A DNA stretch of 64,000 nt. Source: Phoronis australis. Its lineage: Eukaryota; Phoronida; Phoronidae. The stretch lies in assembly GCA_002633005.1 (NCBI GenBank), contig NMRA01000112.1:1-64000 (forward strand). Direction: 5' to 3'. Below are positions 12,645-23,517 of the stretch, piece after piece (the stretch's first letter is position 1; the number at the start of each line of letters is the position of its first letter). The notes under the pieces were generated by a model. That model saw nothing but the letters and a program-made list of their open reading frames with translations, was not told the DNA's origin and searched no databases. Made by a program: the position numbers and the translations under genes.

Positions 12645-12905
12645 AATAATGTTAAAAGGAAGTCAACCCCCTAAAAAATGAAATGATATGATCTGAACTG
12701 AAAATTTCAAGAAAAAAGTGTGGGACAAAATTATGAAATCGCGGTATTCATGACTCCAAAGGTTTGCAAGTAAACAAATCCATCAATTCAAATATTCTCG
12801 CAAGTCCGAGAGACCATTAGTTCGAAAGCTAAAAATTCGAAATTTCATGTTACGAGGTTCTGAACAGTGATTTCGAACAAAATGTTTGGAGATTTGTAAG
12901 CATGT

Positions 12906-14240
12906 GCCTCCCTGGAACCAATTCTTCCAAGAGCCAGTGCGTTGGTAAAGTATCCAAACAAAATTTGACAAAGTGCACTGAACTGTCGCTTTTACTAACA
13001 TTTTCAACTTTTGGAGTACAACCACTAAAATTTTGTTGTTCCTCTGTCGTTGAAGTTTGAATCACTGGCTTCTGGTCTCTTTAATTGTCCAACTGTTTTC
13101 GAACTAATTAAGCTTTTTGTCGAGTTTGTGAACCTGCGGCCCGATAGGGTTTTTTGTAAACATTTTTGTTTGTCGTATAATGTTCACAGATTTGAAAACC
13201 TTAAAGGTATTAAGCTTCACCCTATTTAATGCAGTATGAAACCCAAGCAACAATAGTTTACCTTCATAATTTTCGTCTGAAGAACTGCTTCGTCGGCTTT
13301 GGTTATTCGAGGATAGCAGCGTATTGCTGGGATATGGGTATTGCGTGTAAACACACCAAACGAGCATTGAAAAAACTTACAAACAATCGCCAAATCAACT
13401 GTTTTCAATTTCTCACACGCAGATCAATTGAAAATCCTTGTCCTTACTCCGCCAGTAATTGATACCGGGAACTACAGCCTAGCTCCATCCCGTTGTGGCA
13501 TCTGTAGAGGAATTCAAATAATGACATTCAGCATACATTTTGTGACTTCGAACGTCAGTTGGATTAATTGGTGATGTTTTAGGTTTGTTGGGACTGGTAT
13601 TAGCATTTAATTGGAACTGTTGGCGGGATTAGAATGTGTGTTTGCATCAACGTTAATGCACAAGCAAGAAAAGCAACAAACGTCTAGTCCAAGCGAATGA
13701 AACTACAATTGATAGATAGACAGATCTGCAGTCTTTCTATTGGAATAAATGAGCGTCATCACGGCCAAAGCATTGATATATGATGAGAATCCAAAGTATA
13801 GCTAACACTAGAAATGTATTTCAATGACCTGGACAGCACAGTGTTGTAACAGGTGGTGAACTGTAACTGCACGTGACAGCCAGTCCAAAATGTTATCAAT
13901 AACGAAAGTAACGCACCTCAGTCGTACCTTGTGTATCGGGTATGACAGCATCTCATGACGTACCCCCTCAAGAAAGAAGCAATTTCCTGGATTTTTTACT
14001 TTTCCTATTCTGGTGTCATTACATTGTGACGGTTCAGTGACATTTTTGTTCGCTGCCAGTGGTGGCAAGGACAGCGTCCTGCTACTTCGGATGATGCGTG
14101 GCCCTAGAAAGTGTCCACATTTCTCTAATTTTAAAGGTTGATATCTTAGAAATAGCAGTTCAGATTTTTGTAAAATCTCCCATGTTAATGGTATACTGGT
14201 AAGCCAGTAGTTTGACGAAAGAACAAGTCCCCAAACAAGA
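12906..14240 (+). repeat. Family A tandem unit, copy 5 (5' part)
   Basis: Landmarks: 'TTCCAAGAGCC' 12925, the GAGTATCGAGCT equivalent 13206, 'GGTTATTCGAGGAT' 13300, 'GAATTCAAATAATGACATTCA' 13512. It breaks off after 'TATACTGGTAAGCCAGTAG' near 14210 and passes into family B. The 157-residue minus-strand open frame at 13808-14281 is antisense to a repeat segment that is not open in the other copies. Confidence 0.75.
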
Positions 14241-14299
14241 GCAAATCGGATCGTTGAAATGCGCCCACGAATGCATCGCAAATTGTGTGCTTTTAGTGT

Positions 14300-15253
14300 T
14301 ATTTACTTGTATCATAAAAATGGCCACTAGATGGCGCAAAAACGTACAACCCATCCAAAAACGGGAACATGCCATACTTCATAAAAATTTGTCAAGCAAC
14401 TTCAGAGAAACAAAGGAAAACAGAATAACATGAAATTGCCACTTGTGGGCACAGTGTTCGTTGGATTAGCCTGAAAGTCGTCGTCTGTTGTTATCTTCTT
14501 ATAAATACACTTACTAAATTTAATAAAGATCCTGAAGTGGGTTTAGGAGATATAGCTATGGGCGCAAAATAAAACATAACTACCACTAGGAGGCGCCACA
14601 CTAGTCAGTTGACATCATCAAACGTCCTCCTCGCACTGAAAACATATACGCCAATTTTCAAAACTATCCCTAGAATGATTTCGTTGATAGAGGAGTGGAC
14701 GCCAAAACAAGATTTGAAAACAGCAAAAATGGCCACTAGGTCGTGCAAAATACCTCAATTCCACCCAAAAACATAGATGCCTATATTCACAACTTTTTGA
14801 AAATCTGTTGAGGACCTTTGAAGGTAGACTGGTAAACTAAAATTGCCACTAGGGGGCACACCAGTAGTCAGATCCGTCCGAAAGTCGTCGTCGTCCGTTG
14901 TCAACATCATACACTCGCTAGATTAAGTAAAGATCCTGCAAACGGTTTAGGAGATACAGTCATGAGCGCAAAAAAAACAAAAGTGCCTGGGTCTATCATC
15001 GTTAATTTGGATTTTTTTTGCGTTGGAACAGCACCGTGGCAGAACTTGTTGAAATAGTACATGAGATTCATTTACATATTGAGGTGGGCGAGAGTGTCNA
15101 AACTAAAATTGCCACTAGGGGGCACACCAGTAGTCAGATCCGTCCGAAAGTCGTCGTCGTCCGTTGTCAACATCATACACTCGCTAGATTAAGTAAAGAT
15201 CCTGCAAACGGTTTAGGAGATACAGTCATGAGCGCAAAAAAAACAAAAGTGCC
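14300..15253 (+). repeat. Family B block 2, left part (contains an assembly duplication)
   Basis: CTCF-like motif starts: 14324 (CCACTAGATGGCGC), 14439, 14583, 14733, 14846 (CCACTAGGGGGCAC). The motif at 15112 is an artefact copy of 14846, because 14834-15098 is repeated at 15100-15364 around the N at 15099. The block is continued at 17058 on the far side of the LINE insertion. Confidence 0.8.
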
Positions 15254-15364
15254 TGGGTCTATCATCCTTAATTTGGATTTTTTTTGCGTTGGAACAGCAC
15301 CGTGGCAGAACTTGTTGAAATAGTACATGAGATTCATTTACATATTGAGGTGGGCGAGAGTGTC
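14834..15364 (+). repeat. Gap-flanking duplicate, 265 bp x 2 around the N at 15099
   Basis: 14834-15098 and 15100-15364 are the same length and almost identical; I see one difference (ATCATCGTT versus ATCATCCTT). The copies abut a single N. This is the pattern of two contigs whose overlapping ends were placed side by side instead of merged. Confidence 0.9.
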
Positions 15365-17057
15365 AGGTCCATTTTTTCTAGATATAGCTTCCGCTTTCGA
15401 CTGTGTCCCTAACGACCTTCTACTTCACAAACTTCGATCCTATGAGATTACTGGTAATCTTTTAAACATGATCACCTCATATCTCTCCGAAAGAACATAC
15501 AGTGTTCGTGTCGACGGCGTACTTTCAACTTTATCCCCTCCTGGATTTGTAAACGCAGGTGTACCGCAGGGTAGCATATTGGGCCCTCTTCTCTTCTTGG
15601 TTTATATTAATGACCTTCCTGATAACCTGTCATGTAGCACATACCTTTATGCAAATGACACGGCGCTTTTTTACCACTTCGCAGTGAGCAGCCCTGAATG
15701 TTCTTTGCAGCTTGAACACGACTTAAATAAACTCAGCTATTGGTCACAAGAATGGAGAATAAATTTTAAACCAGAAAAAAGCGTTGACCTCACCTTCTCC
15801 AAATCTATTAATGCTCTCTTCCTTGTTGACCCGTATAAATGACCTTAAACTAAATGACGAAATCATTCCTAGAAAACAGTCGCACAGACATCTGGGTGTA
15901 CTGTTAGAAGAAAAACTCTCATTCACCCCTCACGTTCGGGAGCTCGTACAAAAAACTCAGGAAATAATTAACTCACTTAAGCTTGTCTCTCGTCATCTGA
16001 ATTCTACACATTTAGAAGTTTTGTTCAAGTCCTTTGTACTTCCACACATTGATTATTGTGATATTATATATCAGTCTGCCAATACGGGTGCACTCCAACA
16101 TTTGGAGAAGTTACAATATCAAGCTGCCTTACTCATAACCGGAGCTTACAGGGGATCCAATAGTGTTAAGGTTTTTAATAGTCTCAAGTGGCCCAAACTG
16201 TCTACTCGACGCAATCTTGACATGACCACATTTACTTTCAAGGTAATAAACAATGTCAACAACGTTTCTGTCAAAAAAAAATTGATCTATACACTAGACA
16301 AGGCCATCGTAGTGATTTGAGATCCTCCACCCCATGTGCAATTCCTCCGTCGTTCAGTCAAGCATTCACAAGGTCTACAGTCATGATGTGCATCAACAAC
16401 TGGAATTCTCTTCCAGTCTCTGTTAAGGAAAGCAACTCTTTTACGAGTATAAAAAATAATTTTAGGGCTGTTTTTCATAATTTTGATAACTCAACACCCT
16501 CGACTCAACTCTCCCTTCCCTGCGATAACGAAATAGCATTGTACAGATCAAGATGTGGCCTTTTCCTCAACTCTGACAAGTTCAGGCACAACTTTAGAAA
16601 TGTTTCTCTAAACTGTAAATGTGGTGACCATCAATCTTATCCTCATATTTTCTTGAAATGTCCCCTCATCGAATACCTGAGAGACTCACTCTTTCGTGCA
16701 CTCAATGAAAACCAATCAATTGTTAACGCTCTCCATTCTTGTAATAATATCCCTACTAGAGTTACATTATGAATTCCTCCTAAGCAACGTTATTAAATTT
16801 TTATGTACCGTTTATCAATATTGTTGCATCTGATTTCCATACATGAATTTGTACATATTTTTGTTTTTATATATTTGTAATAGCATATCTAAGTATTATA
16901 CTTACATTAGATACTACTTAATTGTATATTCCTCTATGTATATTAGTTTCATTTAGGAATTGTTTACAACCCAGATATAATGCTTCGCGGTTTCTGGGTT
17001 TGTTATCATTTCTTCGTATGGTCTGTGTATTCTTCAATACATATATATCACTTTAAG
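15254..17057 (+). mobile_element. 5'-truncated non-LTR retrotransposon with 17-bp target duplication
   Basis: A LINE inserted in family B DNA. The direct repeat AAAAAAACAAAAGTGCC lies at 15237-15253 and 17058-17074. The body holds the RT palm and C-terminal region (15365-16772), then an AT-rich 3' region of about 285 bp with no clear poly(A). The first 110 bp (15254-15364) are not RT sequence in the sense direction and could be an inverted 5' piece. Removal restores continuous family B sequence. Confidence 0.85.
15365..16772 (+). pseudogene. LINE reverse transcriptase, CR1/jockey-like, two frameshifts and YAND active site
   Basis: The first frame has FLDIASAFDCV (from 15375), then AGVPQGSILGPLLFLVYIND, then YANDTALF. 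The catalytic YADD is YAND (15648-15659, AAT for the first Asp). The frame moves by +1 near 15790-15840, continuing with HRHLGVLLEEKLSF and LPHIDYCDIIY, typical of the RT thumb and C-terminal region. It moves back near an A-run at 16273, giving INNWNSLPVSV and a Cys/His cluster (CKCGDH...HIFLKC) up to 16772. The RT class follows from these motifs; CR1/jockey rather than RTE is my judgement. The element is inactive on three counts. Confidence 0.85.
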
Positions 17058-17985
17058 AAAAAAACAAAAGTGCCACTAGGAGGCCCCACAGTAGTCAAAG
17101 TCGTCGGAAAATCATCGTCAGCCGTCCACTTTATAGTAAAAACATACATGCCAATTTTCACAATTATCCTGAATGCGGTTTCGTTGATAGATGACCGGAT
17201 GCCAAAAACAGACTCGAAAACAGTAAAAATGGCCACTAGATGGCGCAAACTAGGTCGAATCCATCTGAAATCGGAGAGATAGCGTCACTTAATTACCAGA
17301 TGCGTGTATGCCAAATTTTATGAAAATACGTTGAGGAAGTTTAAACACACAGAGGTAAACGTAAAAAAATAAAATTGCCAGTAGGTGGCACACCAGTAGT
17401 CAGATCTGTCCGAAAGCGTTGTCTTCCGTCGTCAATATCACATAAATACACTTCCTGAATTTATTAAAGATCCTGCGAACAGTTTAGGACATGCAGCCAT
17501 AGACGCACTGCCACTAGGAGGCGCCATAGTAGTCGAAGTCGTCGGAAAATCATCGTCATACATGCCAATTTTCACAATCATTCTTTGAGCGGTTTGGTTG
17601 ATAGAGGGGTGGACGCAAAAACTCGAAGACACCAAAACATGGCCACTAGGTGGCGCAAACTACGTCGAATCCATTTGAAAGCGGAAGGTTAGGCTCATCT
17701 GACTAATAGGTGCCTATGTACCAATTTTTATGAAAATCCATTCAGGACTTTTGAAGTTACAGAGGTAAACGTAAAAAACTAAAATTGCCACTAGGGGTCA
17801 CACCAATAGTCGGATCCGCCTGAAAGTTCGCTCATGCCGTCCCATCCACGGAAGAAACATATGTGCAAAACTTCCTGAACATACGTCCAGGCGTTTTGGA
17901 GCGGACGTCGGACGCCGGACTCCGAACGGATGGACGGAGATGACGGCATAATGAGTCCACATATAAATACCTTTGCGCATAAAAA
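17058..17985 (+). repeat. Family B block 2, right part, with 3' terminus
   Basis: CTCF-like motif starts: 17073, 17233 (CCACTAGATGGCGC), 17378, 17511, 17643 (CCACTAGGTGGCGC), 17788. It ends with a GGACGTCGGACGCCGGA-type stretch and 'GAGATGACGGCATAATGAGTCCACATATAAATAC...CATAAAAAC', matching the end of block 1. Family A text resumes at about 17990. Confidence 0.8.
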
Positions 17986-17989
17986 CTAT

Positions 17990-18170
17990 AATCAGGTTCG
18001 AAAGAAGTTAATCCCCTCGGAACAATGAACCCATATGATCTGAATTGAAAACTACAAGTGAGAACAATTGTGGGCGGAAGGTATGAAATTACGAATTCAT
18101 GGCTCCGAAAGTTTACAAGTCGACAAATAAATAACAACAAGTCTGAAAGAATATTAGCTGTTTTACTATC
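17990..18170 (+). repeat. Family A tandem unit, copy 5 (3' remnant)
   Basis: 'GAAAGAAGTTAATCCCCTCGGAACAATGAACCCATATGATCTGAATTG' corresponds to the late part of the unit, also seen at 9990 and 12655. It is truncated, then joins the next unit near 18175. Confidence 0.6.
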
Positions 18171-18174
18171 AGTT

Positions 18175-20930
18175 TGATAGGGCTGTTTTTAGAAACGTTT
18201 TTATTTGCCTGATAGGGTATGTTAAAAAAATCATTCAATGTTACATAACTTGCCTTCAAGCTTGCGAACCTTCGGAGTATCGAGCTCCATCTTATTTATA
18301 CTAATGCACTGTGACTTGCACGCTACTTTAAATTTGCTTCTTCGGTTGTTAATTTTCAGTCTTTCATGCTTCTTCTTCCGTCTTGGTTATCCGTGAGTCG
18401 GATCGTATCGTTGTGGCGTGGGCATGGTAAGTAAATAAACGAAAACGTTCATTAATAAAATTTGCAAACAATCGATAAATCAACTGTTGTTTTCAAATTG
18501 TCATTTGGAAACTAATTCAAAAATCTTTATCCATGCCACGGTAGTAATCGATCACGGGAACCACTGTTCAGCTCCATTTGATCTTGGCATTTGCCGAGGA
18601 ATTCAAATAACACCACTCAGCATGCATTTTGTGACCTTGAACGTCGTTTGGATTTATTCATGCTGTATTTCTTGATATGTTAGGATTGGTGTTAGTATGA
18701 TAGTGCAATTGTTAGTCGGGATTAAAAAGAGTGTTAGCGTCAACGCGCAAGACAAGTAACAAACCATTAGTGAAAGCAAATGGTAATAGATATGATGGAT
18801 GGAGAGCTTTATCTATTCGAAGTACGTGTGCGTCATCGCAACCCAAACACTAATACTTGAGTACAACCCAATTATCTGGACTCCATACATTTGTCACAGG
18901 TGGGTAACTGTAACTGTAAGTGTCAGCCAGACAAAAATGTTATCAATAACGAAAGTTACACACCTCTATCGCCCTTCAAGTATCGGTAAGACAGGATCCC
19001 ATGGTGCACGCCTTCATGTAAGAAGCAACTCCTGGGATTTTTTACCTTTCCGACTCTGGTGTCATTTTGTGTTGGTGGTTCAGCGACATCTTGGCCGTGT
19101 GCACTGCCAGTTGTGGCGAGGTCCTGTATGACCATAGAAAAAACGTCAACATTTCTCTAACTTTGAAGCTTCAAAATCGTGTACATTTCCCCAACTTTGA
19201 AGTATCTCTGAAATAGCTGTCCAGATTTATGTAGAACTTCCAAATCCAAGGACTTAAACACCGTTTACAAAATGAATTCAAAATAAAATCATGATATTTT
19301 AGAACATTAATAGTTTTTTGAGATTACGTCTTGGAACAATTTCATCAAATGAAATTCGACCTTGTTATCGATACCGTTGTTTTGCTATTACTCTGCTTTT
19401 CTTTTCTTTTTCGCTAAATTTTACTTCAGGGAAATATTCTTGTGAGGCAATCATTACGAATATCAGACAAGTAAAAACCGAAATTTCAAATTTTACTTGG
19501 GTTTCTAGTTTCCGATAATATAAACATTTAAGGAGTTAAAATATTTAATTTTGTAAAAAATTTAGATAAAATCGCATACCTTCGAGGACGAATTTAACAT
19601 ACATGAGCCGAGGTGAGTGTATTTCATATTGTGAAGTATACATTGAAAGAAATTTGGCTAGGAAATTGAAAAGATGCCCCAACTAACTTGTAACTGAAGT
19701 GTAAAACATTTTAAATGCTTTTTTCTCATTAAAGTTGAACGGTAATACTCCTTTCAACTCTGTTGTCAGTCGTATTAGTGGTACTGCAGGAACCTTTTGA
19801 TGCACTGTAACCCGTAAGGATGATAAACCTTATATTGATGAAGTCAACCAATCCACTTTCTGTTACCTGCTTTGCATCTTTAGTGTCAGTCTTCCAAAAT
19901 TAAAGCAGGAACCAAGTGAAAAAACTTATACTTCCTATCTCATAAATTGCACGTTGTGGTCCTTAACGGGTGGTCTTTTCCAAAGGTGCTGTGTAACTTG
20001 CTAAAAGCGTAGGTCACGCTTGCCCGTTTAACAGAATTTGTTAGTTTTCAAAATTTCCTCCAGACTTTTGAGTTACAAAGCATTATTTTGTTTCAGAGAA
20101 CTGGATGGGGAAAGTCGTTTTTAGTATGTGTAAGTAAGCCAAAACCAAGTTTGGTATCCTTTTAATGACAAACAAAGCCCAGCTATTTAACAAATGACAA
20201 AGTCGCTCAAATAAAATACAGCAATTATGACTACATGTAAATGTAGTTCACTTCCGAGAAGGAATATAATACAGGCGACCCGAACTGAGAGCCTGTGGTG
20301 TATTTTATATTGACAAGTTCTCCCAGTTATACAATTACCAGCGCAATTTTTGATAGACTGCAGTGAAACCAGTTGTGAAACCGTGTACTTGAATAAAGAT
20401 GTATTCCTAAAGTAGATTTTTCACTTCGCTTTTCCAAATTAAACAAGTAATTGATCAAGTTTTGATGGCTCAAATGAGTACACACATGTAGTCAAAACCA
20501 GGATACTGATTTACAGCTGAACGGCACCATATCTTTGGCCCTGGTGTCATTCGTGTTAGTGGTCCTTCTGCACTTTTGGTACACTGTAACTGCTCGCGAC
20601 GTCAGGTGCCGTGGGTAAATGGTACACTAGTCAGCCAAAGTGCACTAGTTCGACGACTTGCCAAGTCGCTAAAAATTGTACAATAAGGAGTGATCAACCT
20701 TATATGACCTGAATTGAAAACTTCAAATGAGAAAGAATGTGTACAGAGTTTATATGAAATTAAGGTATTCATGGGTCGCAAGGTTTGCAAGTCTAGAAAT
20801 CCATAAATACGAAGACTTATCCAAACAATTACGAAAACCCACCGAAGGTTATAAATTTGAACTTTCATGACACTAGGTTCCGAACAGTGATTTTGAGCAA
20901 AACGTTCAGGGATTTATTTGCACACGGCTG
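18175..20930 (+). repeat. Family A tandem unit, copy 6, interrupted
   Basis: Landmarks: 'GAGTATCGAGCTCC' 18287, 'GGTTATCCGTGAGT' 18384, 'GAATTCAAATAACACCACTCA' 18599, 'GAAATTCGACCTTGTTATCG' 19349, then a foreign insert, then 'ACTAGTCAGCCAA' 20625. It is the best reference for the order of the whole unit. Confidence 0.8.
19428..20345. mobile_element. Unclassified insert of about 0.92 kb in family A copy 6
   Basis: Family A text stops at 'CGCTAAATTTTAC' (about 19427) and resumes at 'TTTTTGATAGACTGCAGTGAAACC' (about 20346). In other copies these are contiguous ('GCTAAATTTTGCAGTTTTTGAGAGA'). The insert has no sizeable open frame, and I could not find terminal repeats or a target duplication. Boundaries are good to about 10 bp. 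Confidence 0.55.
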
Positions 20931-20934
20931 CTTG

Positions 20935-21570
20935 AAACTAGTTCTTCGATGAGCCTGTGCCTCTCAAAACGAGATCCAAACATGAAGTTGGGCGATTCAC
21001 TGAGTTGCTGTAGTTTTTTACATGTTCGAAGTATGGTTTATCGCCGCCAAAATTTTGCTGCTTGGCTGTCGTTGACTTTGAATCGCTGGTTTCTGGCATC
21101 ATAGACCTTCGGACTAGTTTCGAACTAATTAGTTTTTCTTTCTCTCGGATTTGTGAACCTTCGGCCTTATAATGCCTTTTTATTCATTTGTGGTATTATA
21201 AGAGTTCGAACTTGTGAACCTTTGGAGTATCGAGCTCTACACTATTTACACTAATACAGTACGACACGCAATCAACGTTAGATTACATAAACACTCTGTT
21301 AGATTATCTTCTTAATTTTCGTCTTCCACCTTTCTTCCGTCTTGGTTATCCATGGGTCGCAGCATGTCGTTTATGTATGGGTATGGCGTGCAAATAGACA
21401 AAAACATGCAGTAATGAAATTTACAGACAATCGGCAAATCAACTATTGTTTTCAAGTTGACACTTCGAGATTAATTGAAAAATCTACCAAGGCAGTTATC
21501 GATCACGGGAACCATTGTTCTGATCCATATGTTGGGGATCATCCTGATGTGTTCCCGTTTTATGCATATC
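20935..21570 (+). repeat. Family A tandem unit, copy 7 (truncated)
   Basis: Landmarks: 'CTTCGATGAGCC' 20945, 'GAGTATCGAGCTC' 21228, 'GGTTATCCATGGGT' 21347. It runs out after 'ATTAATTGAAAAATCTACCAAGGCAGTTATCGATCACGGG'. The contiguous array ends here. From 21570 to about 22070 I see nothing recognisable. Confidence 0.75.
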
Positions 21571-22072
21571 GGGATTCTATATACTCGGGAACCCAATGGT
21601 CGTCCGCCTAAGCATAAAACCGGCTTGTTGTCGTACTCACCCAATCATTCCACTTCAAAGTTATGATCTGAATAGGATTTGATTTAACTCTCACAAATAT
21701 ATAGTATTCGTTGATTCAAACGTTTTCTTTTACTTATGCCGAGTTCAACTGTGCATTGCTTTTCGGCAGCCATTTTATAATGACACCTATGGTCGTCATA
21801 TGCTGCCGCCTTTTGAAAGAACAGCAAACCACACAGAAAAAGGCCAAGAAAATAGTGAAAAGTGGTATACAGCAATTCTACTTCAACCACAAACTGGCTT
21901 ACTAGTATGATATCGATTTTTAAATCGATTAAAATTGATTTAGAATTTCAGTTATGGAAAATAAATCACGGCTGAGCCCTGGATTGTTTTATTCCAGATA
22001 TACCTTACTTATTTCTGTTTGTGACCTCTTTATTTGACTTTTTGCTCTTGTTGTACTTAACACCACTTATCT

Positions 22073-22285
22073 TTGCTGTCTTACTTTTTCTTTTCAGTTT
22101 CTCTTCATACTCTGTTAACACCTTGTCAGCCAGAACAGAACTATAACCCTTTGAGACTTTGTCGGCGCAAGTTGATCATTGAACCTCGATACAATTGTTC
22201 TAATAAATTACATAATATCGTATTGTTTGATTTTTTTCTCACCTTTAACAGGCTTCTGCAATCATAAATAAATAAATAAATACCC
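22073..22285 (+). mobile_element. Probable 3' end of a LINE with an ATAA tail
   Basis: The frame 22073-22267 ends in an 'RRKLIIEPRYN..NKLHNIVLFDF..TFNRLLQS' segment, like the C-terminal end of several animal LINE proteins. It is followed directly by (ATAA)n at 22264-22281, a common LINE 3' tail. No RT domain is nearby. Suggestive only. Confidence 0.35.
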
Positions 22286-23027
22286 AAGTTGCATTTGCAT
22301 TTTATTGCTCAATCTCTTGTTTTATTTTTGGTTATGTCATGCAGTGTTGTGTGTAACAATGCAATATAGTGAAATAAAGTCAATGTTTTACTTTATTGGT
22401 GGCCATTCTCTATCAATTCAAGTATTTTAATTTTCTTCAAATAAATCCAAAATGCCTTAACCAAAATTTTCAACATAAATGTTGAGCTCAGTACTGTGTT
22501 TTGCAATAAAAAACAAGTGGACAATATTTTGATGACCAAGGCGTGGGCCGAAACTGTTAAGCACCCAGCGTGTTCCATTTGTCTGCTGCGTTTTTCCTTT
22601 GGCCTAACAGGCGTCGGTTAGTGCCTGGGACAAATAGATACATTGCATAAACAACCCTTGGGTTGCTTTTTGTTCCGTCTGAAGAAAATTTAATTTCGAA
22701 AATATCTTCTGAAAATGAACAAAAAAGTGCATTATTAAAATCTACAAGTTTTTAAGTGGTCTCAAAAAAACAGTCTGTAAATGCATTAATTTTAGTCTCA
22801 GTTCTTCCATGCGTGTTTTTTCCGAGAGGTTAGTACCTAACGTGCAGTCGAGCACTCCAAATTGGAACGCTAAGTCCCGCGTGGCTGCGCTGCACGCGAA
22901 ACAAGATGGCGGACGACCTTTGGAGCCTGACGACGATAGGTATCCGGACTATATATGTACGTGTCCCGGGTTCGGTATGACCAGTTTTCATTGCATTGGA
23001 CGGAGTTCTATGTGTCCTACCTCCCGT

Positions 23028-23097
23028 TCAGTAACGCTAGAACCTCGCTAAAAAGCAAGACTTCGCGAGATTACGTGAGATATTGCCGTGTATTTTA
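23028..23097 (+). mobile_element. Half of the GTTCAGTAAC-type MITE
   Basis: Matches the reverse complement of the right half of the complete copy at 52914-53039: GTTCAGTAACGCTAGAACC, CTCGCTAAAAA, then 'CGAGATTACGTGAGATATTGCCGTGTATTT'. The other half is missing here. Confidence 0.6.
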
Positions 23098-23272
23098 AAT
23101 AAGAACACACGTCGTAACTTTGACTAGGTTTTAGCTAGGTTTTAGCGTAGTAGTCCGGTCCCTTAGCAGCCAAAAACCCCAAAACATTTACACCCCGGAT
23201 TAAAGCACCAAATTTGGTACACAGATAGTTTGGGACACGCTGAATTTCATGGGGGTCGGTTGCCCGAAATTT

Positions 23273-23309
23273 GAGGTCAAGGTCAAGGTCAAATCAAGGT
23301 CAAAGGTCA
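23273..23309 (+). promoter_or_regulatory. Cluster of AGGTCA nuclear-receptor half-sites
   Basis: Within 37 bp AGGTCA occurs five times in the same orientation: overlapping AGGTCAAGGTCA spacings, then AGGTCAAAGGTCA, which is a perfect DR1. It lies in a stretch that looks like part of a dispersed repeat ('CACCAAATTTGGTACACAGATAG'), so it may be repeat-borne and not a selected enhancer. Confidence 0.4.
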
Positions 23310-23516
23310 TGTGGGTAATTTTTTTGAAATGGCTTCAGACGAAATATCTGTTTCATTACTGTTTCAGGTGATAAACAGGAGGCTTTATTTTTATTTAAAA
23401 TCAATGTTAATAACTTGTACAAATAAGTTAAAAGTAAAAAGGTAATTTTCCAGACACTTAAGATGGTAATTATCCTAATTAATAGAGCATATACATTTTC
23501 AATGAAAAATAAGTCT

Positions 23517-23517
23517 N
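23517..23517. other. Single-N assembly gap
   Basis: One undetermined base. No duplicated flanks are seen here, unlike 15099, 58490 and 63108. The true gap size is unknown. Confidence 0.7.

Larger units (their letters stand above)
10216..12905 (+). repeat. Family A tandem unit, copy 4, interrupted
   Basis: Starts near 'CCTATTTGAAACTACTTTATGG'-type sequence. Landmark 'AAAGTATCGAACTG' is at 10764 and 'GGTTATCGGTGGGT' at 10864. It is interrupted by family B DNA (10968-11878), which replaces the middle of the unit, and by a Penelope-like fragment (12494-12644). A short out-of-place copy of the GGTTATC...GGTATGGGTATGGCGTGTAAATAGAC segment at 12283-12330 suggests local rearrangement or conversion. 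Confidence 0.7.

Noticed and set aside
13808-14281. 157-codon open frame on the minus strand
   Set aside because: Antisense to family A, and the corresponding stretch in other units has stops and indels; no domain is visible.
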